Positions 35,680 through 44,070 of a stretch of 56,723 nucleotides of DNA are shown piece after piece. The position numbers were made by a program, and so were the translations under genes. Source of the DNA: Deltaproteobacteria bacterium. GTDB lineage: Bacteria > Desulfobacterota > Binatia > Binatales > Binataceae. Position 1 is the stretch's first letter; each line of letters starts with the position of its first letter. Location: positions 1 to 56,723 of the forward strand of contig JAJYRQ010000023.1 in NCBI GenBank assembly GCA_021794015.1, written 5' to 3'. The notes under the pieces were generated by a model. It saw nothing but the letters and a program-made list of their open reading frames with translations, had not been told where the DNA came from and did no database searches.

Positions 35680-38277
35680 ATGGGCCCCAGCACGAAAGAG
35701 GTCGAACCGTCGGGTCATCGCGTTGTCTACGTAGCTCATCCTTCAAGCGGCCTGGGACGGTCCAATTTTCCCATCGAGTGCCATGTTGTCGACAACAAGA
35801 TAGTTCGGTGCCTGCCGATCCGCCTGCCCGAAAGCGTCAGACTGTACGAGATTCGGACCTCGCGAGGAACGTTTACCCGCCCGAGAAAAGAGGTCCAGAT
35901 GCCGCTTGCCTATTCATGGAAGCGCCGGATTCACTGCGCTGACAGGGTTGCGTACCCGCTGCTTAGGGCCGATTGGAGCCCGGACGATCCGAGGCCGCAG
36001 AGCCGAGGGCGTTCCCGCTTTGTGCGGATAAGCTGGGACCAGGCGGTCGATATCGTTGTCAGTCAGCTCAAGAAAATCCGCGACAGGTACGGATCGATGG
36101 AGTCGGTGCTGGTTCAGGCCGACGGCCACGGACAAAGCGGCTATCTGCAAACGCTGCGGTTCTGGGGTCATTACCTGTTTGAACAGATGCACGATCGGCT
36201 GGGCTGGGGTTGGTGGTTGCAGCAGATGCGCAACCCGGACAGTTGGGAGGGCTATTACTACGGCGCCAAGCATGTCTGGGGCTTCGAGGAGTCGCTGGGC
36301 GAGCCGTGGCAGGACGCGGTTTGGGATGACGTGCTGGAAAACACCGAGATGGTGCTCTTCTCGGGCAACGACCCGGAGGCCACAGGCTTCGGCATGTCGG
36401 GGTCGATCGCCACGATCATGACAAGGTGGCTCAAGCAGGCGGGGATCAAAATCGTCGCGATCTCGCCCGATCTCAACTACGCCGGCGCCGTTTGCGCCGA
36501 CAAATGGATTCCCCTCAAGCCGAACACCGACGCTGCGCTCTACCTGGCGGTTGCCTGGGTGTGGATTGCCGAGGGGCTTTACGACCGGGACTACGTTGCC
36601 ACGCACACCGTTGGATTCGAGCAGTTCAAGGAGCACGTACTGGGCAGGGACGACGAGCTGCCCAAGACTACGCAATGGGCCGAAAAAATAACCGGCGTGC
36701 CGGCCCACACGATAACGGCCCTGGCAAGAGAATGGGCGCGCCGCAGAACCACGCTCTCGGTCTACTTCGGCGGCCCTAAGATCAGGGGCACCATGTCGCA
36801 CCTGGTCGGCAGACTGGAAGCGTACGTCATGGCGATGCAGGGCATCGGCAAACCGGGCAGGCAGTTCCTGAGGGTTGGGGCGCCGTCCTTCGACAAGAAA
36901 GCGCTCGCTCAGGTCCCGCGCTACCCGGCGGTGGACAAGACCGGGGTCCCGTTCAATCCCGTGCTCGAATACGCCATCGGCAGAGCGCCCAAGTCGCCGG
37001 TCTTCGTGCCCAGGACCCTGGTGGCTGACGCGGTGCTAAATCCGCCCGTCAGTTGGCGCGGCAGCACTGCGGCGCTGGCCGACTCGGAGGACCAGTTCAA
37101 GGCCTACCAATTCCCGCCCGCGCCGGATCATCCCGGAATTAAGATGATCTGGAACGAAAACGGCAATCAAGTTGGAAGCTGGACGCACGGCCGCAGGTGG
37201 ATCGACGCATTGCGACACGCCGGCCTGGAGTTCATCGTGGGCGTGCATCCCTGGCTGGAGAACGACCAACTCTTTTCCGATCTCATCCTGCCCGCGCAAA
37301 CCGCGTTCGAGCACGAGGACCTGATCGCGGTGCGGCGCAGCGAAATCCTGGCGCTGTTCTACCAGGAGAGAGCCATCGAGCCCGTGGGCGAGGCCAGAAG
37401 CGACTACGAAATCCACCGGCTGATCGCGCAGGCCCTGGGTATCGGCAGCGCTTTCCCGCCCGCGCAGGAGTGGCTCAAGCGCGACTACGAGCAGACCTTC
37501 GCCTTCCGGCAGCTCGGCGTAAGCTGGGAAGAATTCAAAAGACGCCGCTTCGTCATCTACGACTGCCCGAGCTGGCAGGAATGGGTCGAGATAAAGAAGC
37601 AGCACGGCTACGGCGAGCGCGAGGGCGGCCTTGCCTGGTTCTGGAAAGCGGGGCAGGGCCTTCAAACCCCCAGCGGGAAAATCGAGTTCGTCTCACAACG
37701 GATACTCCAGCATGCGCCCGACGACCGAGAGCGCCCGCCCTTGGCGCAGTGGATCGAGCACGCCGAGCTTTCCACCTCCGCGAAGGCGCGAAGGTATCCG
37801 CTGCTGGTCGTGGCGAACCATCCGCGGCTGCGCTTTCACGTCCAGGGCGACGACATCGACTGGCTGCGCGAAATGTGGAAGATAAAAGGCCCCGACGGCT
37901 TCCTGTACGAACCGTGCCGCATACACCGCAGCGACGCTGCGGCCCGCGCCATCGCGCACGGCGACATCGTGATGGTTTACAACGACCGGGGCAAAGTGCT
38001 GTTCGCCGCCTGCCTTAGCGAAAGGATCATTCCGGGCGCCGTTTATACCGAGCACGGTGCCCGGATGGACTTGATCGAGGTCGAAGGCGAGATCATCGAC
38101 CGCGGCGGCGACATCAACCTGATAACGCCTTCGCCCGCCGAAAAATACCAGCCGGGCGAGCGCGTTCGGATACCCGAGATGAACGTTAGCGGCTTCCTGG
38201 TGGAAGTTGAAAAGGTCGATATCGGCAAACTGCTGGCAAACGCCCGCCCGCACAGGGCAGGGGCGGCACCTGCGTGA
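35680..38277 (+). CDS. Molybdopterin oxidoreductase large subunit, transhydroxylase-like
   Basis: 865 residues from the ATG at 35680 (AGGAG eight bases upstream); the frame is open to 35452 but that part is not protein-like. It is a DMSO-reductase-family protein without the N-terminal CxxC iron-sulfur motif. Visible parts: VRISWDQAVDIVVSQLKKI, VLVQADGHGQSGYLQTL (His150), RNPDSWEGYYYGAKHVWG (Asp187-Ser188-Trp189), VLFSGNDPEATGFGMSGS, VYFGGPKIRGTMSHLVGRL, MIWNENGNQVGS, and the C-terminal cofactor domain LVVANHPRLRFHVQGDD. Length, lack of FeS and the partner with its extra C-terminal domain match the large subunit of pyrogallol-phloroglucinol transhydroxylase. In that enzyme Asp-Ser next to Trp bind or flank Mo, to my recollection. 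Substrate here unproven, likely a polyphenol. Confidence 0.8.
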   Translation: MGPSTKEVEPSGHRVVYVAHPSSGLGRSNFPIECHVVDNKIVRCLPIRLPESVRLYEIRTSRGTFTRPRKEVQMPLAYSWKRRIHCADRVAYPLLRADWSPDDPRPQSRGRSRFVRISWDQAVDIVVSQLKKIRDRYGSMESVLVQADGHGQSGYLQTLRFWGHYLFEQMHDRLGWGWWLQQMRNPDSWEGYYYGAKHVWGFEESLGEPWQDAVWDDVLENTEMVLFSGNDPEATGFGMSGSIATIMTRWLKQAGIKIVAISPDLNYAGAVCADKWIPLKPNTDAALYLAVAWVWIAEGLYDRDYVATHTVGFEQFKEHVLGRDDELPKTTQWAEKITGVPAHTITALAREWARRRTTLSVYFGGPKIRGTMSHLVGRLEAYVMAMQGIGKPGRQFLRVGAPSFDKKALAQVPRYPAVDKTGVPFNPVLEYAIGRAPKSPVFVPRTLVADAVLNPPVSWRGSTAALADSEDQFKAYQFPPAPDHPGIKMIWNENGNQVGSWTHGRRWIDALRHAGLEFIVGVHPWLENDQLFSDLILPAQTAFEHEDLIAVRRSEILALFYQERAIEPVGEARSDYEIHRLIAQALGIGSAFPPAQEWLKRDYEQTFAFRQLGVSWEEFKRRRFVIYDCPSWQEWVEIKKQHGYGEREGGLAWFWKAGQGLQTPSGKIEFVSQRILQHAPDDRERPPLAQWIEHAELSTSAKARRYPLLVVANHPRLRFHVQGDDIDWLREMWKIKGPDGFLYEPCRIHRSDAAARAIAHGDIVMVYNDRGKVLFAACLSERIIPGAVYTEHGARMDLIEVEGEIIDRGGDINLITPSPAEKYQPGERVRIPEMNVSGFLVEVEKVDIGKLLANARPHRAGAAPA

Positions 38278-38499
38278 CAGGGTCCACCGGCCCGAGCAGC
38301 ACCGGCGCAGCCAGCGCAACGGTGGCGGGCTGCTCGCCCGGCAGGCCAGGAAGAATGCCGAGCGCCCGCGCAGGCAGGGGCAGCGTTCTTGCCGGCTGCG
38401 CGGTCCTCAAAGCGCGGCGGCCTGTGCGCACCCCGGCGCCGGCGCGCTCGTTTAGTCGCGCAAAGGGCGAAGCGCGAGAACGCGGAGTGTTTCAAGGGC

Positions 38500-39351
38500 A
38501 TGGCTAAGAAGCGAATGTTCATCAATCTGCGCGAGTGTACCGGCTGCGGCCTCTGCCAGATAGCCTGCAAGGACGAGCATGTCGGCAACGGCTACCTTCC
38601 CTGGAGCGCGCCTCAGCCGGACACGGGTCAGTTCTGGATCAAGGTCCATTGCCAGGAAAGAGGACAGATACCGAAGGTCGCGGTTACCTACACGCCGCTG
38701 CTCTGCGTCCATTGCGAGAACGCTCCCTGTATGAAAGTTTGCCCCGATCAGGCAATCGCCAGAACGGAGGAGGGGCTGGTCTGGATTAGCCCGGAGAAAT
38801 GCAGCGGATGCAGGCTCTGCCAGCCGGCTTGTCCCTACGATGCCATCTATTTCAACGAGCGGCTGAACGTGGCCCAGAAATGTACCCTGTGCGCGCATCG
38901 GATTGGCAAAGGCCAGCTTCCGCGCTGCGCCGACCTTTGCCCGCGCGACGCGATACTGTTCGCTGACGAAGACGACGCGCTCCTGGAGCAACTCAGGCCG
39001 GAGGCCGAAGCCCTGCACGCCGAGTACGGAACCCGGCCCAGGGTCGAGTATGTCGGCTTGCCGCGGCCTTTTGTCGCAGGCACGGTGGTGGATGCGGCTC
39101 GCGCAGAGGTGGTGGCCAACGTCCGAATCACAGCGAGGGATCTTTTCAACGACCGCGAAATAACGGCGTTGACGGACGGTTTCGGCGATTTCTGGCTGCG
39201 CAACCTCGAAAAAGGCCACAGGTACGCCATCAAAGCCGCGAAGGAAGGCTACCAGGAGTCGGTTGTCGTGGTGGTAGCTGAGGAAGACAGGAACCTGGGA
39301 GAGATTCGACTGCCGAGAAAGGCTGAAGCGGGTGCTGCGTTGTCCCATTGA
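38500..39351 (+). CDS. Ferredoxin-like small subunit with C-terminal Ig-like domain, transhydroxylase-like
   Basis: 283 residues from the ATG at 38500. Cys motifs: LRECTGCGLCQIACKDEH, LCVHCENAPCMKVCPDQA, SPEKCSGCRLCQPACPYDA and KCTLCAHRIGKGQLPRCADLCPRDA, enough for several [4Fe-4S] clusters. After about residue 185 comes a beta-sandwich resembling Cna-B/carboxypeptidase-regulatory domains: VAGTVVDAARAEVVANVRI, LTDGFGDFWLRNLEKGHRYAIKAAKEGYQES. Such a tail is unusual in DMSO-reductase partners but present in the transhydroxylase small subunit (about 274 residues in Pelobacter). The 222 bp between the subunits are non-coding. No signal peptide: the complex is cytoplasmic. Confidence 0.82.
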   Translation: MAKKRMFINLRECTGCGLCQIACKDEHVGNGYLPWSAPQPDTGQFWIKVHCQERGQIPKVAVTYTPLLCVHCENAPCMKVCPDQAIARTEEGLVWISPEKCSGCRLCQPACPYDAIYFNERLNVAQKCTLCAHRIGKGQLPRCADLCPRDAILFADEDDALLEQLRPEAEALHAEYGTRPRVEYVGLPRPFVAGTVVDAARAEVVANVRITARDLFNDREITALTDGFGDFWLRNLEKGHRYAIKAAKEGYQESVVVVVAEEDRNLGEIRLPRKAEAGAALSH

Positions 39352-39476
39352 AGGGTGAGCGCGCGGCCTGGCGCCTCGCCGGGTCGGGAATTCGCCGCAG
39401 CCTGTCGAGCCGCCGCCGGGGCGGCACGGAAGATTCTCAATCAAAGAGCGGGCAAAGACCTTGGCGGAGGCACAAA

Positions 39477-40802
39477 ATGCCGGCAAACCTGGAGGAAGTC
39501 GAAAGGGCAATCGAGCAGCCCGGCGATCGCCGCGTGGCGGCCACGGTGGCCGTTTCAATTCTCGGATGGTCGCTGGACCTGTTCGACCTTTTTGCGATCC
39601 TTTACCTGGCGCCTACGATCGCGCCTTTGTTCTTTCCCTCCAATTCGCCGACGCTTTCGTTGGCCGGCGTGTTCGGGGCCTTTGCCGTGACGCTCTTGAT
39701 GCGGCCGGCGGGCTCGGCGCTGTTCGGAGCGTATGCAGACCGACATGGCCGGCGCCGCCCGATGGCGGTCGCGGTGGTGAGTGTTGGCATTGTAACAGGG
39801 TTGATGGGCGCCGTTCCGACGATCGAGCAGATCGGCGTGGCGGCTCCGGTCATTTTTCTCCTGCTGCGCCTGGTCCAGGGAATCCTGGTCGGCGGCGTGG
39901 CGGCGACCACGGGAACCATCGCGATGGAGGTGGTGGCTGCGCGCTGGCGCGGTTTGTTGTCGGGCGTGATTGCCGTGGCGGCGGCCGCGCTGGCCGGGCT
40001 TTTGGCCTCGGGCATTTTTTACTTTGTCTCCTCGGTTTTCGCCGGTCCAAGGTTTGCGGTTTGGGGATGGCGGGTGATGTTTTTCTCCGGGGTGCTGACC
40101 TCGGTCCTGGGCGTTTTCATTTTTCGCTCGCTCGAGGAGTCGCCCCTGTGGTCGCGGATGAGGCGACAGGCGACCAGGGTAGAGAAGGCCCCGGTGCGCG
40201 CCCTGCTTTCGTCCCGCTACCGGCGCACGGTTGCGGCTAACCTGGCCGTCGCGATTGGCGGAGCGACGCAGTTCTACCTGACCTCGGGCTACCTGCCGAC
40301 GTTTCTGGCCGTAGTGAATCACCTTCCCAAGCCGGCCATTGGCTGGATTCTCACGCTCACCAGTCTCTCGCTCATGCTGACGGGGTCGCTGGCGGGCCAC
40401 GTAAGCGAGCTTGTCGGGAGAAGGAAGTTTTTTCTCGCGGTGAACCTGGTCAACGCGGTGCTGTTTCCGCTCCTTTATGTGGCGCTGAGCGGCTTGCGGG
40501 CGAATCGCGCGGGTGCGATAACCGCGCTGGTCGTGGCGATAGCGACGCTGGGCAATGCAAGCATCGCTGCGGTGCTGGTCTTCCTCAACGAGAGCTTTCC
40601 GACCGCGGTTCGCGCCACCGGCGTGGGGGTTTGCTGGAATGTCGGGTTTGCCATAGGCGGGATGACGACCACGTTCGCCACCGCCGCCTCGGTCGATGTC
40701 GAGGGCATCACGCGCTCTGTGCTGCTCTTCCTGGAAGGCGCGGTGATAATCTACCTGCTGGGGGCGCTGGCGATGCGAGAGACCCGGGGCAGGCTTGAGT
40801 GA
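39477..40802 (+). CDS. MFS metabolite:H+ symporter
   Basis: 441 residues from the ATG at 39477 (GGAGG seven bases upstream); the long frame from 39348 is not needed. Twelve helices, with VSILGWSLDLFDLFAILYL at the first, the loop ADRHGRRRPM, LLRLVQGILVGGVAATTGTI, ARWRGLLSGVI and a second-half loop ELVGRRKFFLAVN. The acidic LFDLF first helix and the loops resemble MHS/SHS carboxylate symporters. It directly follows the molybdoenzyme subunits and could import their aromatic or carboxylate substrate (inference from position). Confidence 0.88.
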   Translation: MPANLEEVERAIEQPGDRRVAATVAVSILGWSLDLFDLFAILYLAPTIAPLFFPSNSPTLSLAGVFGAFAVTLLMRPAGSALFGAYADRHGRRRPMAVAVVSVGIVTGLMGAVPTIEQIGVAAPVIFLLLRLVQGILVGGVAATTGTIAMEVVAARWRGLLSGVIAVAAAALAGLLASGIFYFVSSVFAGPRFAVWGWRVMFFSGVLTSVLGVFIFRSLEESPLWSRMRRQATRVEKAPVRALLSSRYRRTVAANLAVAIGGATQFYLTSGYLPTFLAVVNHLPKPAIGWILTLTSLSLMLTGSLAGHVSELVGRRKFFLAVNLVNAVLFPLLYVALSGLRANRAGAITALVVAIATLGNASIAAVLVFLNESFPTAVRATGVGVCWNVGFAIGGMTTTFATAASVDVEGITRSVLLFLEGAVIIYLLGALAMRETRGRLE

Positions 40803-40942
40803 AACTTGGAGCTGGCAGTTGGTCGGCGGCCGGCTTGTGGATGGAAGGCGCCGGCGGCACTGCGGTTTGCGGCGCGGCGCCGGCAGGCGAATGCCGGGCC
40901 TGATGCGGCTGCGGGCGCGCGAATCGCTAAGGCCGTCAGGCG

Positions 40943-42322
40943 ATGGACCCTGAGCTGCTCAATTGGTGCAAGAAGGTTATCGGCACGTCCAGCGTAAGCG
41001 GCCAGGGCACGCGCCGGCTGGCCGAGCTTTTGGCCTCTGAGCTTTTGGCCGCGCGCGGCATCCAGGCGCAGCTCTTGCCTTCGGCGGTCGAGGGCGTTCC
41101 CCAGGTCAATCTCATCGCCCAGGTCGAAGGCCGCGAGCCGGGTCTTCAGCCGCTTGTGCTCACCACGCATCTGGACACGGTGCCGCCCGGCGAGCGCTCG
41201 CTTTGGACCGCCTGCGGCGGCGACCCCTTTGCCGCGGCCGTGGAAGGCGACCGCATATACGGGCTGGGAGCGGCCGACACCAAGCTCGATTTTGTTGCCA
41301 AGGCGCTGGCTTTGGCCGCGGTCGGGAGGCCGCGGCGCAGCGTCTACCTGGCGGCCACCTTTGGCGAGGAACGGGGGCTTTTGGGGGCCAAGGAACTGGT
41401 CGCAAGCGGGCTTTTGCCCAAGCAAGGGGCGGTCTTCGTCGGAGAACCGTCGGGCCTAAGCCTGGTGACCGCGCACAAGGGGCTGCTTTTTTTCCGGCTG
41501 CGGCTGAACTTTGGGGCGCGCACTGAGCCGGCGCTGCGAGCGCTGTTGCGCGTCGTCTTTGCCGGCCGCTCGGCTCATTCGAGTACGCCGCACCTGGGCG
41601 TCAACGCCATTGCTCTCGCCCTGCGCAGTTTGAGCGGCGAGCCCGCGCTGCGGGTGGCGTCGATCGACGGTGGCGACGCCGTGAACAAGGTGCCTGCGCG
41701 CTGCGCCGTGGTCGGCGCGGCGCCAGAGGCCGGCCTGCCCAAGGGCGCCAGCGTCGAGCCGATCGGCCGGCAGCAGGTAGGCCTCCTTCCTTCCAGCACG
41801 CTTTGGGTGCTCGCGCAGTTCCTCGAAGGCAGCGAGCGCCTGGTCGAGGAGACAGCGGCCATCGACCCGGATTTTTCCGCTCCGGCGCTAACCTGGAACC
41901 CCGGTGTCATCCGCACCGAGGAGCAGACAATAACCCTGGAGCTTGAGTTCCGGCCGCCGCCTGGTGCCGACTTGCCGCGGCTGCGGGAGAGCCTAAACGC
42001 GCTGGTAAGGGAAATCTCGAGCCACACCCCCGAGTTGAGTCTTGAGCTGACCGAGGAGCGCGCCAATCCGGCCTTTCGCGCCTCGCCTGCGAGCGAAACC
42101 GTGAGGCTTGCGGTCGAGGCGCTGGCTCGCGCCAGGTTGGAAGCGGTTATGGAAGTCAAGGCCGGATGCACCGAGGCCGGCGTGTACGCACAGCATGGTC
42201 TTTCGCCGGTGGTTTTCGGGCCGGGGCCGTCGGCCGGGGTGATTCATGCGCCGAACGAATACAACGTTTTGCCGCAGGTGGAAGCCGCTGCGGGCTTCTA
42301 TCGCGCGCTGCTGTTGCTCTGA
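40943..42322 (+). CDS. M20-family metallopeptidase/deacylase (ArgE/DapE type)
   Basis: 459 residues. Metal ligands and catalytic residues: TTHLDTVPPG, LGAADTKLDF, TFGEERGLLGA (catalytic Glu), VGEPSGLSLVTAHKG, and the terminal His in VIHAPNEYNVL. The lid domain contains FAGRSAHSSTPHLGVNAI. It hydrolyses an acyl- or peptide bond on an amino acid; which one cannot be told. The AstA-like gene lies convergent, 46 bp past its end. A peptidase able to deacylate amino acids next to a succinyltransferase suggests amino-acid catabolism, but the link is loose. Confidence 0.9.
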   Translation: MDPELLNWCKKVIGTSSVSGQGTRRLAELLASELLAARGIQAQLLPSAVEGVPQVNLIAQVEGREPGLQPLVLTTHLDTVPPGERSLWTACGGDPFAAAVEGDRIYGLGAADTKLDFVAKALALAAVGRPRRSVYLAATFGEERGLLGAKELVASGLLPKQGAVFVGEPSGLSLVTAHKGLLFFRLRLNFGARTEPALRALLRVVFAGRSAHSSTPHLGVNAIALALRSLSGEPALRVASIDGGDAVNKVPARCAVVGAAPEAGLPKGASVEPIGRQQVGLLPSSTLWVLAQFLEGSERLVEETAAIDPDFSAPALTWNPGVIRTEEQTITLELEFRPPPGADLPRLRESLNALVREISSHTPELSLELTEERANPAFRASPASETVRLAVEALARARLEAVMEVKAGCTEAGVYAQHGLSPVVFGPGPSAGVIHAPNEYNVLPQVEAAAGFYRALLLL

Positions 42323-42368
42323 AGAACGCGGGGTGGGAGGACTCGCCCCCGGCGAATCGCTCAGGACT

Positions 42369-43388
42369 TTACGGCAGTGCCACGGCCGCCACCGCGGCTC
42401 CTTGCTTCACGCCCAGAGCCGCCATGCTGTCCGCTGGCAGAGTCAGGGTCGAATCGCCGGCCAAGGCCGCGGTTCGTACGGCGCGAAAGCCGCGGCGGTC
42501 TTCGCAGCCGACCAGATAGTCTCCGGGAAAAGAACTCCCGACCGCTCCCGCTACGGCGCGAAAGCGCCGGCATTGCCTGACCGCAACGAGGTCGTCCGTT
42601 GCGGCGCCGAGGTAAGGCCCGGCGTCGAACGGGTCAATATGGCCGAGAAAGCGCATGCCTGCCTTTTCCAGCAGCCTAAGCGCCGCAACCGTCTCGGCGC
42701 CGACCGCTCCCAGCGAGCGCTGCACCGCCTTGGGCAGCAGGAAGGTATACAGCGGGGAGTCGGGAAACAGGGCGCGAATGAACTCCTTGTCGCGAGTGGA
42801 AAGCTTGTCCGCTTCACGAAAGGAAAGGCCGGTTACCCGGCGTCCGTAGTGGTCCCAAAAGGCGTTGCCGCCGGTCTTTTCCGACGGCGCCAGCATCTCG
42901 GCGACCACGCGTGGCTCAAACCGCGCCCGATGGGTTGCCAGGTAGAGAAACCGCACCCAGGAAATCTGCTTGCCGGCCTGCTCGGGCCTGCCGCGGGCCG
43001 ACCGCGTTACGATAAGTCCCCCCAGCTCCGTCGGACCGTCCATCGAATAGCGAAGCCTCAGATAGGTATGGCGGAACAGCCGCTTAAGGGTATGCGAATA
43101 ACGCTCGTCGCTGTCCATCTCGAGGTAATAGTGCGGCGCCTCGGGCGTGCCGTGCTTGGCGATAATCATCGAGGCGCCCAGCAATTTCCCCGAGCTGCGT
43201 TCCTCCGCGCAAAATAGGTAGACCGCGCGCGCCCGGTCGCGCATCCGGCCGGCAAACGAAGATCGAGAACGCCGCAGCGCGGCTTTCAATTCTTCCGGCT
43301 GGGCGGGCAGATTAATCGAGTTCAGCTCGCGCGCAAGCTCGAGCAGCCGGGGATGGTCCGACAGGCGTGCCTGGCGCAGTACGAGCAT
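42369..43388 (-). CDS. Arginine N-succinyltransferase-like protein (AstA family)
   Basis: 339 residues, normal length. N-terminal acyltransferase half: LVLRQARLSDHPRLLELAREL, LLGASMIIAKHGTPEAPHYYLEM. Then LRLRYSMDGPTELGGLIV, AEMLAPSEKTGGNAFWDHYGRRVTGLSF, EADKLSTRDKEFIRALFPDSPLY and the C-terminal IDPFDAGPYLGA. AstA starts the arginine succinyltransferase pathway; the other ast genes are absent here, so a different amino acid or a partial pathway is possible. Transcribed toward the M20 gene. Confidence 0.9.
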   Translation of the reverse strand: MLVLRQARLSDHPRLLELARELNSINLPAQPEELKAALRRSRSSFAGRMRDRARAVYLFCAEERSSGKLLGASMIIAKHGTPEAPHYYLEMDSDERYSHTLKRLFRHTYLRLRYSMDGPTELGGLIVTRSARGRPEQAGKQISWVRFLYLATHRARFEPRVVAEMLAPSEKTGGNAFWDHYGRRVTGLSFREADKLSTRDKEFIRALFPDSPLYTFLLPKAVQRSLGAVGAETVAALRLLEKAGMRFLGHIDPFDAGPYLGAATDDLVAVRQCRRFRAVAGAVGSSFPGDYLVGCEDRRGFRAVRTAALAGDSTLTLPADSMAALGVKQGAAVAAVALP

Positions 43389-43560
43389 CGTTTTCCCCTC
43401 ACTCGCCCCCCCCCCAGTCTAACACTGGCCGATTTTCCTGGCCTCCCAAGCCTCAGAAAGGCCCCCGGTTCAGCCCTAAGACCGCGCGTTGATTTCAAAA
43501 AACAGGTCGGCTACCTTCTTAAAGGGGCAGCTTTCAGGGACGGCTGTCAAGGAGGAGTGG

Positions 43561-43746
43561 ATGATGGAGTTGCCGAAGTGCCAGAAGTGCAACAATGGCA
43601 CGTTGATTCCGCTTTCGGACTACGGACAGGAGGGCGCTTCGGTGATTTTCAAGGCCTGGGTCTGCACCAACCCGGACTGCGGCTTCAGCCTGCGGGTCGA
43701 CAAGGGCGAGGTTTCCTACGGTAAGCGCATCGAAACCAAGCACTGA
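43561..43746 (+). CDS. Small zinc-ribbon protein
   Basis: 61 residues from the ATG at 43561, five bases after a strong GGAGGAG. Two Cys pairs, LPKCQKCNNG and VCTNPDCGFSL, form a zinc ribbon; between them SDYGQEGASVIFKAWV. Probably a small nucleic-acid- or protein-binding zinc protein of unknown role. It stands alone between a divergent AstA-like gene and a 324-bp gap. Confidence 0.8.
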   Translation: MMELPKCQKCNNGTLIPLSDYGQEGASVIFKAWVCTNPDCGFSLRVDKGEVSYGKRIETKH

Positions 43747-44070
43747 CCAGAAGCCACTACGCGTGCGCTCACCGGCCTGCCAAAAGAAAGACCCCACGGC
43801 TCATGGCGAACCGCCGCTTAGCGAAAGGGGCATAAACCGGTACGCCGGCTGACCCTGAAAGCGTGCCGCCCGTCTTCGAGCCGCGACATGCGGGGCAGCA
43901 CGGGGCCGGCCGCGTTGCCGAGCCTGTCGTCGCCAGTCTCTCTACCCGAGTCGAACGCTTAGAAGTTCAGACCTGTTTCCCTGTTCGAGGGCAGAAGGCC
44001 GGACGTGGCTCTTGCCGGAGAGCGTGCCAGGCGCCGGCGGGGCCGCGAGGTGGAAACGACGAAAAACCAG
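43747..44070. other. Gap between zinc-ribbon and outer-membrane protein genes
   Basis: No gene is supported. Frames covering it continue into the following gene in the wrong phase or encode Arg-rich random sequence. No clear promoter or terminator seen. Confidence 0.5.

Noticed and set aside
43489..43517. TTGATT-N17-TACCTT as promoter of the zinc-ribbon gene
   Set aside because: The -10 box matches only three of six positions, so I do not list it.
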